39,248 nucleotides of DNA from UBA3774 sp045600025 (GCA_045600025.1 JAZRXC010000009.1:1-39248), one strand, 5' to 3'; counted from the stretch's first letter, positions 7,488-16,526 are shown. Numbers and translations are program-made. The notes: a model not told the origin generated them from the sequence alone.

Positions 7488-9988
7488 TGAGCAAAACGCT
7501 GCGCAGAATACTAATATTTGTCGGTCTTTTCATCATCGCTGTGGTGGTCTATCTTTTGGTGTCGGAAGGCGGCACCGATACCGTGCCGACGTATACTGTG
7601 CTTTCAGATGCCGAGCTTCCGGTAGTAAAAATGCAGTACGGCGGCCAGAATATAAATACGCTGTACGGCTATGTCGAAAAAGTAATCAGCGGTCAGGCAG
7701 CCGAAAGCGTTACTCCGCTTTCCGCTGATCGCAACTTAAATATACGCATTGACACCAGCGGGCAAACCATCACCGGTATCGCGTATGAGATACGAAATAT
7801 TTCCGGCGATAATCTGATAGAACAGCAGACGCTGGATAGGTGGGAACTTGCAGCAGGCACAATCAGTGCGGTCCTCCCCATCAAAGACCTCATAGAAAAA
7901 AACCGTGAATACATTCTGAAAATAGAGCTGACGACGGAAAATCGCGGCAGCATTTGTTATTATACCCGAATTGTTGACACGCAGGATTATCACGTGGACG
8001 AGATGATGGAATATGCTGTGGATTTTCACAAGTCCACATTTGATTTAAAAGAAGCTTCAAAGTACGCGGTCAATTGGGAACCGGATAACACGGCAAATAA
8101 TGACACGCTTGCGTACGTCAATATACATTCTAACTTTAATCAGCTTACCTACAGATCCTTGTCACCCGAGCAGGTAGGAGAAGCCGACATATCGATAATG
8201 GAAATTGATCCGTATTTCGGAACATTTCGTGTGAGATTTGAAATAAAGGCCGAAACAAACGGACAAAAAACCACATATCTTTGTGAAGAAAATTTCTGCA
8301 TTCAGTGGTCGAAGGCAAGATTCTATCTTATGACTTATGAGCGCACAATGCAGGAAAGATTTATCCCATCTACAAAGACTATAACCCCGAACATGATTTC
8401 ATTCGGTGTATGTCGCGATGAAGACATACAGCTTGTTGAATCTCCGGATAAGAAGCAGCTCGCCTTTGTCTATGGCGGAGACCTTTGGAGCTATGACATA
8501 AACACCATGACAATCACGAGAATATTCTCTTACGCATACGGCCAGGATCTTGCAAGAAGACTCAAGCAAGATTACGGTATTAAGATAGTTGAAATCACAG
8601 ATACCGGCGACGTGGAATTCATCATTTACGGGTATGGCGTGCGTGGAGCTCATGAGGGCGGAAACGGCGTTTCGTGTTATAAATATTTGTCTGAAGAAAA
8701 TTCCATAATCGAGCGCGTATATATTGAATCTGAACAAACCAGTGATTATTTAAAAGAAGACATTACCCGCCTTTGCAAAAAGTATCAGGGACAGACATAT
8801 TTCCTGGTAGACGATACCGTCTATACCATAAGCGGTGACGCTGACGAAGTAATGAGTATGGTAGAAGGAGCGTCCGCGCATCAACTGGTTGTCGATGAGA
8901 CTCAGCGCGTTATGGCATGGACGCAGGGAGATTCGCGCGCTGATATTATGCAGGTCCGCATATTGAATATGGAGACCCAGGAGAATAACGCGATAAATTC
9001 CGCGCAAGATGAATATTTCCGTATATACGGATTTGTCGGAGAAGATCTTGTTTTGTCGCTCGGCAAAAATGCCGACATAACGAGCGCAGGACTCAAAACA
9101 CTATATCCGCAATACAAACTTGTAATCGTTGCGCCGGATGGGACAGAGGCCGGCAGCTATGAAAAGTCCGGAATAATAATTACCAGAGCACAGGTCGGCA
9201 ACGGTCAGATAATAATTGAGCGCATGTCAAAAGATGCGGAAGGTTATAAAAAAATCGAAGACGATGTTCTTATGCAGAACGATAAGAAAAACGAAAAGAA
9301 GGAAAAAACATTCTCGCACGAGCAAGATGATTATCGCGAGCAGACCACATATTTCAAGATAAAGTACGCATCAGAAGAAACCTCATACACTCTCGGCGTT
9401 CCGGAACAGATTTCATACGCAGAAGAAAAGTTAAGCAGTTCTGCGCCTGATGAAAAGACGGAATATCTTGCTTACGCAAAAGGAAAACTGTACGGCACGT
9501 ATGATGAGGCGGGGCGCGCGATATCGGCAGTTACCGAGGACATGGGCTATGTAGTTGACGGCGTCGGACATAGGATATGGCATCGCACTGCCAAGTATTC
9601 AGACAAGCAGAGCCTCATAATGCCGGCAATACAGATAACACCTGATGATATTACTAACTGCGCCAAGACGGTGCTTGCATATAACGGAATAGAAGCGGAA
9701 GACATCAGCCTTGAAGGAAAGAGCCCGGAAGACTTATTTAATGAGTACCTTGGCGGAGCAGTAAATCTCGAGGGAGTGAGCATACTCCAGGTATTTATGT
9801 ATATTAAAGACGGTTGCCCCGTGATAGCACTTGATGCAGAAAATGTCCCGTATCTGATAGTCGGATATGATGTCTATAATATAAATATTTACGACACTCA
9901 AACTCAGAAGGTATACAAGATGGGCAAGGGCGACGCGGAGGCATTATTTGAAGCCGGCGGTCGCCGCATGCTCACCTACGTAAAGTGA
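7487..9988 (+). CDS. Large membrane-anchored protein, propeller-like core and degenerate C39-like tail; unknown function
   Basis: I do not recognise the full protein (833 residues). It has an N-terminal membrane helix (about 6-25) with no lipobox, so most of it should be outside the membrane. Residues about 300-580 have repeated short beta-strand blocks like a propeller ('QLAFVYGGDLWSYDI', 'TYFLVDDTVYTISG'). A charged lysine/glutamate patch follows (about 585-620). The last 130 residues resemble bacteriocin-type C39/papain-like domains ('NCAKTVLAYNGI', 'GCPVIALDAENVPYLIVGYD', 'NINIYD'), but the position where a catalytic His is expected before 'VGYD' is Tyr-Leu-Ile, so proteolysis is doubtful. 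It begins at a TAATG overlap with comEB and has only a weak ribosome site. Confidence 0.75.
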   Translation: MSKTLRRILIFVGLFIIAVVVYLLVSEGGTDTVPTYTVLSDAELPVVKMQYGGQNINTLYGYVEKVISGQAAESVTPLSADRNLNIRIDTSGQTITGIAYEIRNISGDNLIEQQTLDRWELAAGTISAVLPIKDLIEKNREYILKIELTTENRGSICYYTRIVDTQDYHVDEMMEYAVDFHKSTFDLKEASKYAVNWEPDNTANNDTLAYVNIHSNFNQLTYRSLSPEQVGEADISIMEIDPYFGTFRVRFEIKAETNGQKTTYLCEENFCIQWSKARFYLMTYERTMQERFIPSTKTITPNMISFGVCRDEDIQLVESPDKKQLAFVYGGDLWSYDINTMTITRIFSYAYGQDLARRLKQDYGIKIVEITDTGDVEFIIYGYGVRGAHEGGNGVSCYKYLSEENSIIERVYIESEQTSDYLKEDITRLCKKYQGQTYFLVDDTVYTISGDADEVMSMVEGASAHQLVVDETQRVMAWTQGDSRADIMQVRILNMETQENNAINSAQDEYFRIYGFVGEDLVLSLGKNADITSAGLKTLYPQYKLVIVAPDGTEAGSYEKSGIIITRAQVGNGQIIIERMSKDAEGYKKIEDDVLMQNDKKNEKKEKTFSHEQDDYREQTTYFKIKYASEETSYTLGVPEQISYAEEKLSSSAPDEKTEYLAYAKGKLYGTYDEAGRAISAVTEDMGYVVDGVGHRIWHRTAKYSDKQSLIMPAIQITPDDITNCAKTVLAYNGIEAEDISLEGKSPEDLFNEYLGGAVNLEGVSILQVFMYIKDGCPVIALDAENVPYLIVGYDVYNINIYDTQTQKVYKMGKGDAEALFEAGGRRMLTYVK

Positions 9989-9995
9989 TGAAATC

Positions 9996-10024
9996 TTTAC
10001 AAAAAAACCACTGCATGATAGAAT
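9996..10024 (+). promoter_or_regulatory. Predicted sigma-A promoter of murA
   Basis: TTTACA (9996-10001), a 17-base spacer and TAGAAT (10019-10024) lie directly after the stop of the preceding gene and about 40 bases before the murA ATG. This makes murA the probable first gene of its unit. Confidence 0.72.
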
Positions 10025-10061
10025 AAACTGATACTATCTCGAGTTTAGGTAGGAGAAGAAT

Positions 10062-11351
10062 ATGCAATATATTATGAAAGGCGGAAAGCCGCTCGTCGGC
10101 GACGTGTTTATCAGCGGAGCAAAAAATGCTGCGCTTGGTATTTTGGCCGCAGCCATAATGACCGACGAAACAGTCACCATCGACAATCTGCCTGATGTAA
10201 AAGACATAAGTGTACTGCTTGACGCAATGGAAGAGATTGGCGTTGTAATTGAGCATGTATCTAAAAATATGGTCAAAATCAACGGCGCGCAGATAAGAAG
10301 CACCAGAGTTGATAATGCGCATATAAAGAGAATCCGCGCAGGTTACTATTTGCTCGGCGCATTGCTCGGCAAATATCACCGCGCAGAAGTTGCGCTCCCC
10401 GGCGGATGCAATATCGGCAGCCGTCCCATCGACCAGCATTTAAAAGGCTTTAAGGCGCTCGGTGCGAGTAGCGTAGTAGAGAGTGGCATCGTACACGCAG
10501 AGGCCCCTTCCTTCCACGGTGGTCATGTATATTTGGATGTGGTATCCGTAGGCGCTACAATCAACGTTATGCTCGCAGCGGCGCTCGCCCCCGGCAATAC
10601 CATTATTGAGAATACGGCTAAAGAGCCTCACGTAGTAGATATAGCCAACCTTCTTAATAAGATGGGGGCAAATATTCGCGGCGCCGGCACTGATGTGATA
10701 AAGATTCGCGGCGTAGAAAAACTCCACGGAACGGAATATTCCGTAATTCCGGATCAGATAGAAGCAGGCACATTTATGATGGCAGCTGCTGTAACAAAGG
10801 GCGACATCACAGTTCACAACATCATCCCTCAACATATGGATGCCATATCCTCAAAGCTGATTGAGATGGGATGCGAGATTACGGAATTTGATGAAGCAAT
10901 CAGAGTAATCGGAAGTCCCAAGCCACATCCTTGTAATGTCAAGACTCTTCCCTACCCGGGTTTTCCCACCGATATGCAACCGCAGATATGCGTAGCACTG
11001 TCACTTGCGGATGGACGCAGCGTAGTAACCGAAAGCATTTTTGAAAACAGATTTAAATATGTTGATGAGCTTACCAAGATGGGAGCGCATATAAAGGTTG
11101 AGGGAAATATCGCAGTAATCGAAGGAGTCGGAAGATTCTCCGGAGCAGAGCTCATAGCACCGGATCTCCGCGCAGGAGCAGCACTTGTGCTTGCAGGACT
11201 TGCGGCTGATGGTTTTTCTTCTGTAATTAATGTAGAGTACATTATGCGCGGATATGAGAACTTCACGGAAAAGCTCTCCTCACTCGGAGCAGATATAGAA
11301 CTTGTAGAGGACGAAAAGGAAGCGAAAAAGTTTCAATTTCGTATAGGTTGA
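10062..11351 (+). CDS. murA: UDP-N-acetylglucosamine 1-carboxyvinyltransferase MurA
   Basis: It performs the first committed step of peptidoglycan synthesis, transferring enolpyruvate from PEP to UDP-GlcNAc in the cytoplasm. The 429-residue product is of standard size. Visible key residues: Lys of 'GAKNAALG' near the start, the Cys nucleophile in LPGGCNIGSRPIDQH, Asp in FPTDMQPQ, and Arg in YIMRGYENFTEKL. Retention of the Cys predicts sensitivity to fosfomycin at target level. AGGAG precedes the ATG at 10062, and a promoter lies upstream. gdpP follows after 15 bases. Confidence 0.96.
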   Translation: MQYIMKGGKPLVGDVFISGAKNAALGILAAAIMTDETVTIDNLPDVKDISVLLDAMEEIGVVIEHVSKNMVKINGAQIRSTRVDNAHIKRIRAGYYLLGALLGKYHRAEVALPGGCNIGSRPIDQHLKGFKALGASSVVESGIVHAEAPSFHGGHVYLDVVSVGATINVMLAAALAPGNTIIENTAKEPHVVDIANLLNKMGANIRGAGTDVIKIRGVEKLHGTEYSVIPDQIEAGTFMMAAAVTKGDITVHNIIPQHMDAISSKLIEMGCEITEFDEAIRVIGSPKPHPCNVKTLPYPGFPTDMQPQICVALSLADGRSVVTESIFENRFKYVDELTKMGAHIKVEGNIAVIEGVGRFSGAELIAPDLRAGAALVLAGLAADGFSSVINVEYIMRGYENFTEKLSSLGADIELVEDEKEAKKFQFRIG

Positions 11352-11366
11352 TAAGAGGAATATAAC

Positions 11367-13343
11367 ATGTTAAAAGGACGTATGCGCTTAGTTAAGTGGT
11401 GGCCCGTATTATTAATTCCGGCACTTATCATTCTCACTGTAATAGCATTCTTGTTCAATCAATCTGCAGGACTTGCAGTACTGATTTTCTTGTGCTTATA
11501 CCTGATATTCTCTATAGGCTGGTTCGTTTTCTGGAACAAACGTCTGTCACGCGAGATGACAAGATTCGCCTCCGACTATAACAAAATTCAAAAAGAGCAG
11601 TTAGATAAGATCCCCGTTCCTTATGCGCTTCTTAATTCCGAGGGGCAAATAGTCTGGAACAATATCGCATTTGACGATGTCTTTTCCGAGACTCGCACGA
11701 GCACGGAATATTTCCCCGCGTTTTTCTCTGACTCCTCAGTTCAGCTGCCCGCAAAAGGCAAATGGGCGAGGTACGGAGTAAGCCTCAACGAAAAAGATTA
11801 TTCAATCGAAATCTACAATATCACTGATGAAGATTTGTATGCCGTAACACTGTTTGATGAAACAGAATTAAATGACGCATACAGGACTATTGATGATCAG
11901 ACACCGGCTGTAGGTCAGATAGTTATAGACAATTACGACGAGGTAATGTCTTCGGTCGAGAGTGTAAAGCAGGCACTCCTTGCAGCTCTCATAGAAAGAC
12001 GCCTCACCAGGTATTTCTCATCTATCGGTGCGCTGGTATATAAACAGGAGCAGGATAAATTTGCCCTGGTTATTGATAAAAAAGGAATAGAAAAAGCCCG
12101 CGGCGACAGATTTGCAATCCTTGAAGAAGTACGCGGGATTAATATAGGCAACGTAATCGCTCCGACGCTCAGTATCGGTATCGGTATGCTCGGAGCCAAT
12201 CCCCTGGAAGACACGGAGTATTGCCGCGCAGCTGTAGGTCTTTGCCTTGGCAGAGGCGGCGATCAGGTTATTATCAAGGCCGGTGAAGACACCGAATTCT
12301 TCGGCGGCAAGTCCAAGGAGACCGAAAAGAAAAACAGAGTCAAGACCAGAATCGTTGCGCAGGCATTTGGCGAGCTTCTTGCCGCAAATGACCGCGTCCT
12401 TATAATGGGACACAGCAATCCGGATGTAGATGCGCTCGGAAGCGCTATCGGAATATTCAGCATCGCCCGCGATTTGAACAAGCAGGCCAGCATAGTGCTT
12501 AATGCCGTAACAAGTCCTATCAGCTCACTTATGGCAAGATTGTCTGAAGACCCCGGACTTGCAGGCGCATTTATTACCGGTGAAGAAGCGTTAAAACAGC
12601 TTGACGAAAACACCATAGTGGTGCTGGTTGACGTAAACCGCCCGAGCTTTTCAGAATGTCCCGCCCTGCTTGAGGCGTCTAACACGATAGTTGTAATTGA
12701 CCACCACCGACAGGGAGAAGAAACCGTAAGATCGGCAGCACTCGAGTACATAGAGCCTTATGCATCATCTGCGAGCGAGATGGTAGCCGAGATTATCCAG
12801 TACTTCGCACCCGAAGTAAAGATTGGCGAGGCAGAGGCGGAAGCCATGTACGCCGGCATAGTAGTAGATACGGACAACTTCCTCACCAAGACCGGCGTCA
12901 GAACATTTGAAGCAGCCGCATATCTGCGCAGATGCGGGGCAAATATGACAAGAGTCAGGAAGATGTTCCGCGAGACTATGGTTGACTTTAAGGCCAAGGC
13001 GGAAGTAATCAGTTCGATGGAGATTTTTGAAGATTCATTTGCTTTTGGTGAGTGTAACGCTGAAGGGCTTGCCAGCCCGACTGTGGTATGTGCACAAGCA
13101 GCAAATGATCTGCTGGATATAGAAGGCGTTAAGGCTTCATTTGTATTTACTCCGTTTGAAGATCAGATAAATATGAGCGCAAGATCAATTGACGAAATCA
13201 ACGTGCAGCTCATATGCGAAAGACTGGGCGGCGGCGGCCACTTGTCAGTTGCAGGAGTTCAGTTCAAAGGCTGCAGCTTGACTGACGCAAAAGAACTTAC
13301 TAAGGTTACTATAAAAGAAATGATAAAGGAGGGCGCAATCTAA
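11367..13343 (+). CDS. gdpP: Cyclic-di-AMP phosphodiesterase GdpP (DHH family)
   Basis: GdpP hydrolyses c-di-AMP to pApA and so lowers this second messenger, which governs potassium, osmotic and wall homeostasis. The 658-residue architecture is typical: two membrane helices (about 12-31 and 35-56), a small PAS-like region (about 75-160), a degenerate GGDEF domain (about 170-300), then the DHH-DHHA1 phosphodiesterase. Metal motifs are complete: GHSNPDVDALGSA, VVLVDVNRPS, VVIDHHRQGE (about 441-450), GIVVDTDNF; the DHHA1 motif GGGGHLSVAG is near the end. Its position before rplI and dnaB matches the yybT locus of Bacillus. The stop overlaps the rplI start as TAATG. Confidence 0.95.
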   Translation: MLKGRMRLVKWWPVLLIPALIILTVIAFLFNQSAGLAVLIFLCLYLIFSIGWFVFWNKRLSREMTRFASDYNKIQKEQLDKIPVPYALLNSEGQIVWNNIAFDDVFSETRTSTEYFPAFFSDSSVQLPAKGKWARYGVSLNEKDYSIEIYNITDEDLYAVTLFDETELNDAYRTIDDQTPAVGQIVIDNYDEVMSSVESVKQALLAALIERRLTRYFSSIGALVYKQEQDKFALVIDKKGIEKARGDRFAILEEVRGINIGNVIAPTLSIGIGMLGANPLEDTEYCRAAVGLCLGRGGDQVIIKAGEDTEFFGGKSKETEKKNRVKTRIVAQAFGELLAANDRVLIMGHSNPDVDALGSAIGIFSIARDLNKQASIVLNAVTSPISSLMARLSEDPGLAGAFITGEEALKQLDENTIVVLVDVNRPSFSECPALLEASNTIVVIDHHRQGEETVRSAALEYIEPYASSASEMVAEIIQYFAPEVKIGEAEAEAMYAGIVVDTDNFLTKTGVRTFEAAAYLRRCGANMTRVRKMFRETMVDFKAKAEVISSMEIFEDSFAFGECNAEGLASPTVVCAQAANDLLDIEGVKASFVFTPFEDQINMSARSIDEINVQLICERLGGGGHLSVAGVQFKGCSLTDAKELTKVTIKEMIKEGAI

Positions 13344-13789
13344 TGCAGGTTATATTATTTCAGGATGTAAAGGCGCTCGGAAAAAAAGGCGAAATAGTAA
13401 AAGTAAATGATGGCTACGCAAGAAATTTCATTTTCCCCAAGAATCTCGGAGAAGAAGCAACACCTGCCGCACTTGCCAAACTTAAAGGCCAGCAAAAATT
13501 CGAAGAAAAAGTTGCGGCAGAAAACCTTGCAAATGCCAAGGCGCTGGCCGACAAAATAGAAAACAGCGAAGTTGTATTGGAGATCAAGGTCGGCAGCAAC
13601 GGTAAGCTTTTCGGAGCCGTATCCGCTAAAGAGATAGCGGAGCTTGCAAAAGAGCAGTGCGGTCTCGAGCTTGACAAGAAGAAAATCGTAATAGATGAGC
13701 CGATTAAAGAAACAGGGATTCATCAGGTAGCAGTAAAGCTTCACAAGGATGTTACTGCGCAGCTTAAGGTCAACGTTAAACAGGCATAA
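13343..13789 (+). CDS. rplI: 50S ribosomal protein L9
   Basis: The 148-residue protein begins with the conserved 'MQVILFQDVKALGKKGE' and 'VNDGYARNFIFP', the N-terminal 23S rRNA-binding domain. A long connecting helix rich in Lys/Ala follows, and then the C-terminal domain with 'GKLFGAVSAKEIAE'. Length and motifs are ordinary. A GGAGGG site lies in the gdpP tail, and the start overlaps the gdpP stop by one base. dnaB begins 3 bases downstream. Confidence 0.97.
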   Translation: MQVILFQDVKALGKKGEIVKVNDGYARNFIFPKNLGEEATPAALAKLKGQQKFEEKVAAENLANAKALADKIENSEVVLEIKVGSNGKLFGAVSAKEIAELAKEQCGLELDKKKIVIDEPIKETGIHQVAVKLHKDVTAQLKVNVKQA

Positions 13790-13792
13790 GAT

Positions 13793-15130
13793 ATGGAAGA
13801 GACAGCTATCAAAAGAATAATGCCGCACAGCACAGAAGCGGAACAGTCTGTAATAGGAGCGTTGCTTACAGACAATCAGGCCATATCCGTAATAGAGGGA
13901 GTTCTCTCTCCGGATGATTTTTACAATCGTCAGTACGGTATAATATTCGGCGCAATGGTCGAACTGGTAAATGAAGGCCGTCCTGTAGATATACTTACTC
14001 TGCAGCAGCGCCTGACTGAAAAAGGCGTTCCGCCCGAAATCAGTAACCTGACTTACATCGGAGAACTTGTGGCAAATGTTCCTATCACCGACAACGCAAA
14101 ATACTACGCCGATATCGTAAAAGAAAAGTCGGTTCTTCGCCGTATGATTCACGCCGCAGAAGATGTTGCAACAAATTGCTATGGCGGTGCCGATAAACTT
14201 GAAGATATCTTGGGGGACGCCGAAACACGTTTCTACGAAGTTATAAATCAGCGCGGTGTGCAGGACTATGTTCCGATTTCACAGATAGCGCTCGATGTAC
14301 TTGACAGAATCGAAGAAGCTTCGCGCACCAAGAACCCGATTACGGGCGTGCCGACCGGCTTCCCGGATCTTGATATTAAAACCGCAGGCTTCCATCCCGG
14401 AGATTTGATACTGATAGCGGCAAGACCCTCTATGGGCAAGACTGCACTTGCACTTAACATGGCACAGTATGCCTGCTTCAAAAAAGACTTACCGGTAGTA
14501 ATATTCTCCCTTGAGATGTCTAAGGAACAGCTGGTAAATCGTATGTTTGCGATGGAATCTCTTGTAGACGCAAGCAAGATAAGAATCGGAGATTTGAACG
14601 ATGACGAATGGGGCAAGCTCTGCGAGAGCGCTCATACAGTCGGACAGTCAAAGCTTATAATTGATGATACGGCTCGTTCCATTCCGGAGATCAGGACAAA
14701 ATGCCGCAGATACAAAGCAGATCAAAACATCCAGATGATAGTTATAGACTATCTCCAGTTCGTAGAAAGCGGCAAGCGCATCGACAACAGAACTCTTGAA
14801 ATCGGTGACATCACTCGTTCGCTCAAGATGCTCGCAAGAGAACTCGGAGTGCCGATTGTACTTCTGTCACAGCTTTCTCGTGGTGTTGAGACAAGACAGG
14901 ATAAGCGCCCGCTCCCTTCGGACCTCCGTGAATCAGGAAGCATCGAGCAGGATGCAGACGTAATCCTCTTTATTTACAGAGACGATTATTACAACAAAGA
15001 TTCCGACAAGAAGAACATAGCTGAAATCATTATTGCCAAGCAGCGTAACGGCCCTACCGGCATGGTTGAACTCGGATGGATGCCGAATTACACGAAGTTC
15101 GTAAGCCTTGAGCACAGAAAGGAGCAATAA
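13793..15130 (+). CDS. dnaB: Replicative DNA helicase DnaB
   Basis: The hexameric 5'-3' helicase of the replication fork. At 445 residues it has the N-terminal helical DnaB domain starting 'MPHSTEAEQSVIGALL', a linker, and a RecA-like C-terminal ATPase with Walker A ARPSMGKTAL (about 206-215), Walker B 'MIVIDYLQ', the 'LSQLSRGVE' segment and 'RESGSIEQDADVI'. No intein or insertion is seen. The preceding ribosome site is weak, which suggests coupling to rplI. The stop overlaps the HIT gene (TAATG). Confidence 0.97.
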   Translation: MEETAIKRIMPHSTEAEQSVIGALLTDNQAISVIEGVLSPDDFYNRQYGIIFGAMVELVNEGRPVDILTLQQRLTEKGVPPEISNLTYIGELVANVPITDNAKYYADIVKEKSVLRRMIHAAEDVATNCYGGADKLEDILGDAETRFYEVINQRGVQDYVPISQIALDVLDRIEEASRTKNPITGVPTGFPDLDIKTAGFHPGDLILIAARPSMGKTALALNMAQYACFKKDLPVVIFSLEMSKEQLVNRMFAMESLVDASKIRIGDLNDDEWGKLCESAHTVGQSKLIIDDTARSIPEIRTKCRRYKADQNIQMIVIDYLQFVESGKRIDNRTLEIGDITRSLKMLARELGVPIVLLSQLSRGVETRQDKRPLPSDLRESGSIEQDADVILFIYRDDYYNKDSDKKNIAEIIIAKQRNGPTGMVELGWMPNYTKFVSLEHRKEQ

Positions 15131-15546
15131 TGAAAGACGATAATTGTATATTCTGCAAGATTGCCGCAGGAGAGATCCCGAGCGTAACGGTATACGAGGA
15201 TGATTATTTCAAAGCGATTCTTGATATAGCTCCCGCAGCATGCGGACACACCGTAATCATTCCTAAGGATCATTTTAAAGACGCTACTGAGATTACGGAG
15301 GAATATTCATCTCGTATCCTTGAGGTTGCAGCTAAGATCGGAAAAGCTCAGATGGCAGCGCTCGGTGCAGAGGGCTTCAATGTGCTTCAAAACAACGGCA
15401 GAGCAGCCGGGCAATCGGTGTTCCATTACCATATGCACGTGCTTCCCAGAAAGGGAGGAGACGGAGTAATAGAGCAGTGGAAAACAGGTTCTCCGACCCC
15501 TGAAGAGCTCGCAAATACGGCTCTCCGGATAAGCTCAAACATGTGA
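15130..15546 (+). CDS. HIT-family nucleotide hydrolase/transferase
   Basis: A 138-residue histidine-triad protein. The triad HYHMHVLPR (about His99, His101, His103) is complete, and the N-terminal 'CIFCKIAAGEIPS' holds the CxxC commonly seen in bacterial HIT proteins of the Hint type. Such enzymes cleave nucleoside phosphoramidates or aminoacyl-adenylates; the true substrate here is unknown. AGGAG in the dnaB tail serves as ribosome site and the reading frames overlap by one base. It is the last gene of the murA unit; the hup promoter begins 7 bases after its stop. Confidence 0.92.
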   Translation: MKDDNCIFCKIAAGEIPSVTVYEDDYFKAILDIAPAACGHTVIIPKDHFKDATEITEEYSSRILEVAAKIGKAQMAALGAEGFNVLQNNGRAAGQSVFHYHMHVLPRKGGDGVIEQWKTGSPTPEELANTALRISSNM

Positions 15547-15552
15547 AAAACC

Positions 15553-15580
15553 TTGACAAATAAAGGGTTTGTGATAAAAT
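15553..15580 (+). promoter_or_regulatory. Predicted strong promoter of hup
   Basis: A consensus -35 TTGACA (15553-15558) and -10 TAAAAT (15575-15580) are spaced 16 bases apart. Transcription would start near 15587, placing the inverted repeat at 15592-15606 in the first bases of the transcript. Confidence 0.72.
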
Positions 15581-15591
15581 TATGTTAGTAG

Positions 15592-15606
15592 GTCACAATA
15601 TGTGAC
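15592..15606. repeat. Inverted repeat at the hup transcript start
   Basis: GTCACA-ATA-TGTGAC: perfect 6-bp arms around 3 bases. It may be a 5' stem-loop that protects the hup mRNA, or an operator. Its arms are the same hexamers as in the operators at 5409 and 5461, but in everted order. Confidence 0.6.
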
Positions 15607-15625
15607 TAGCATGAGGAGGAATAAC

Positions 15626-15910
15626 ATGAACAAGACAGAATTCGTTGCTGAAATCGCAAAGAAGACTGGCCTTACCAAGGCAGATTCTGAGAAGGCTGTT
15701 AAGGCTTACGCAGAAGTAGTTACCGCTCAGCTCAAGAAGGGCGAGAAGGTTCAGCTTGTTGGATTTGGTACTTTCGAAGTTGCAGAGCGCGGTGCTCGTA
15801 AGGGCATCAACCCCAAGACCAAAGAGACTATCAAGATCAAGGCTAGCAAGGCTCCTAAGTTCAAGGCCGGCAAGGCTCTTAAGGATGCTGTAAACAAGAA
15901 AAAGAAGTAA
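15626..15910 (+). CDS. hup: DNA-binding protein HU
   Basis: A 94-residue nucleoid protein that bends and wraps DNA as a dimer. It shows the family start 'MNKTEFVAEIAKKTGLTK', the beta-arm 'GFGTFEVAERGARKGINPKTKE' region shortened here to its core, and the basic Lys-rich end. The start at 15626 is chosen because GAGGAGGA lies 5 bases upstream and the family begins MNK; an upstream ATG at 15602 would only add an atypical tail. Codon use is strongly biased to AAG and CTT compared with its neighbours, as expected for a very highly expressed gene. A strong promoter precedes it, and a hairpin follows. Confidence 0.96.
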   Translation: MNKTEFVAEIAKKTGLTKADSEKAVKAYAEVVTAQLKKGEKVQLVGFGTFEVAERGARKGINPKTKETIKIKASKAPKFKAGKALKDAVNKKKK

Positions 15911-15930
15911 TTGATTTTTGCAACACGAAA

Positions 15931-15964
15931 TAGAGGGCCACAGGATATCCTGAAAGGCCCTCTA
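15931..15964 (+). terminator. Hairpin between hup and rqcP, possible weak terminator
   Basis: TAGAGGGCC (15931-15939) pairs with GGCCCTCTA (15956-15964), and the loop contains a second small palindrome, CAGGATATCCTG. The 3' flank is CTAATTAAAA, not a proper T-run, so it may act as a partial terminator, attenuator or RNA-processing site that separates abundant hup mRNA from the operon downstream. Confidence 0.55.
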
Positions 15965-15974
15965 TCTAATTAAA

Positions 15975-16214
15975 ATGAGACTCGATAAATATCTAAAAGT
16001 ATCACGTATTATAAAAAGACGCAGCGTCGCAAATGATGCTTGCGATGCGGGACGCATCAGCCTTAACGGACGCACGGCAAAAGCCAGCGCCGAAGTAAAA
16101 ATCGGCGACATCATCGAAATCGGTTTCGGTGACAAGACCGTAAGGGCCGAAGTTCTCGCAATTAAAGAAACAACAAAAAAAGATGAAGCCGGAGACATGT
16201 TCCGCTACCTGTAG
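15975..16214 (+). CDS. rqcP: RqcP-like S4-domain RNA-binding protein (YabO)
   Basis: The 79-residue protein is a single S4 domain: 'MRLDKYLKVSRIIKRRSVAN' and 'GRISLNGRTAKASAEVKIGD' carry the conserved RNA-binding residues. In Bacillus, RqcP works with RqcH at stalled 50S subunits in C-terminal alanine tailing and ribosome rescue. Assignment to RqcP rather than another S4 protein relies on the neighbours, since yabO lies before divIC in Bacillus too. No Shine-Dalgarno is visible: the ATG is 10 bases after a stable hairpin. The next gene starts directly after its stop. Confidence 0.9.
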   Translation: MRLDKYLKVSRIIKRRSVANDACDAGRISLNGRTAKASAEVKIGDIIEIGFGDKTVRAEVLAIKETTKKDEAGDMFRYL

Positions 16215-16526
16215 ATGAGTAAGAAAAAGAGAACGTCAAAAAAGAAAAATGCCGCAAAGCGCAGGGAATACCTCGTCATTTTTGCTATTGCAATTATTGT
16301 GCTCGGATTAGTTAGCGTTTATACGGTCAGTCTTCAAAAGAAGGTTGATGCCAATCGTGAAGAAATCGCGCAGCTTGACGACCTGATCAATGACGAAAAT
16401 GTAAGAGGCGAGGAACTTGAGAAGCAGAACATCTTTATGCAGAGCATAGAGTTTATTGAAAAAATTGCCAGAGAAAGATTAGGCCTCGTTAAGCCGGGAG
16501 AGACCATCGTTAAACCGGCAGAATAG
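16215..16526 (+). CDS. divIC: FtsB/DivIC-family cell-division protein
   Basis: A 103-residue bitopic protein: very basic cytoplasmic N-terminus (about 1-20, many Lys/Arg), one membrane helix (about 21-41), then an extracytoplasmic coiled coil rich in Glu/Lys and a family end motif 'IEKIARERLGLVKPGE'. It should join FtsL and DivIB/FtsQ in the septal complex. The ATG abuts the rqcP stop. In Bacillus yabP and yabQ separate rqcP from divIC; here they are missing. Confidence 0.92.
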   Translation: MSKKKRTSKKKNAAKRREYLVIFAIAIIVLGLVSVYTVSLQKKVDANREEIAQLDDLINDENVRGEELEKQNIFMQSIEFIEKIARERLGLVKPGETIVKPAE

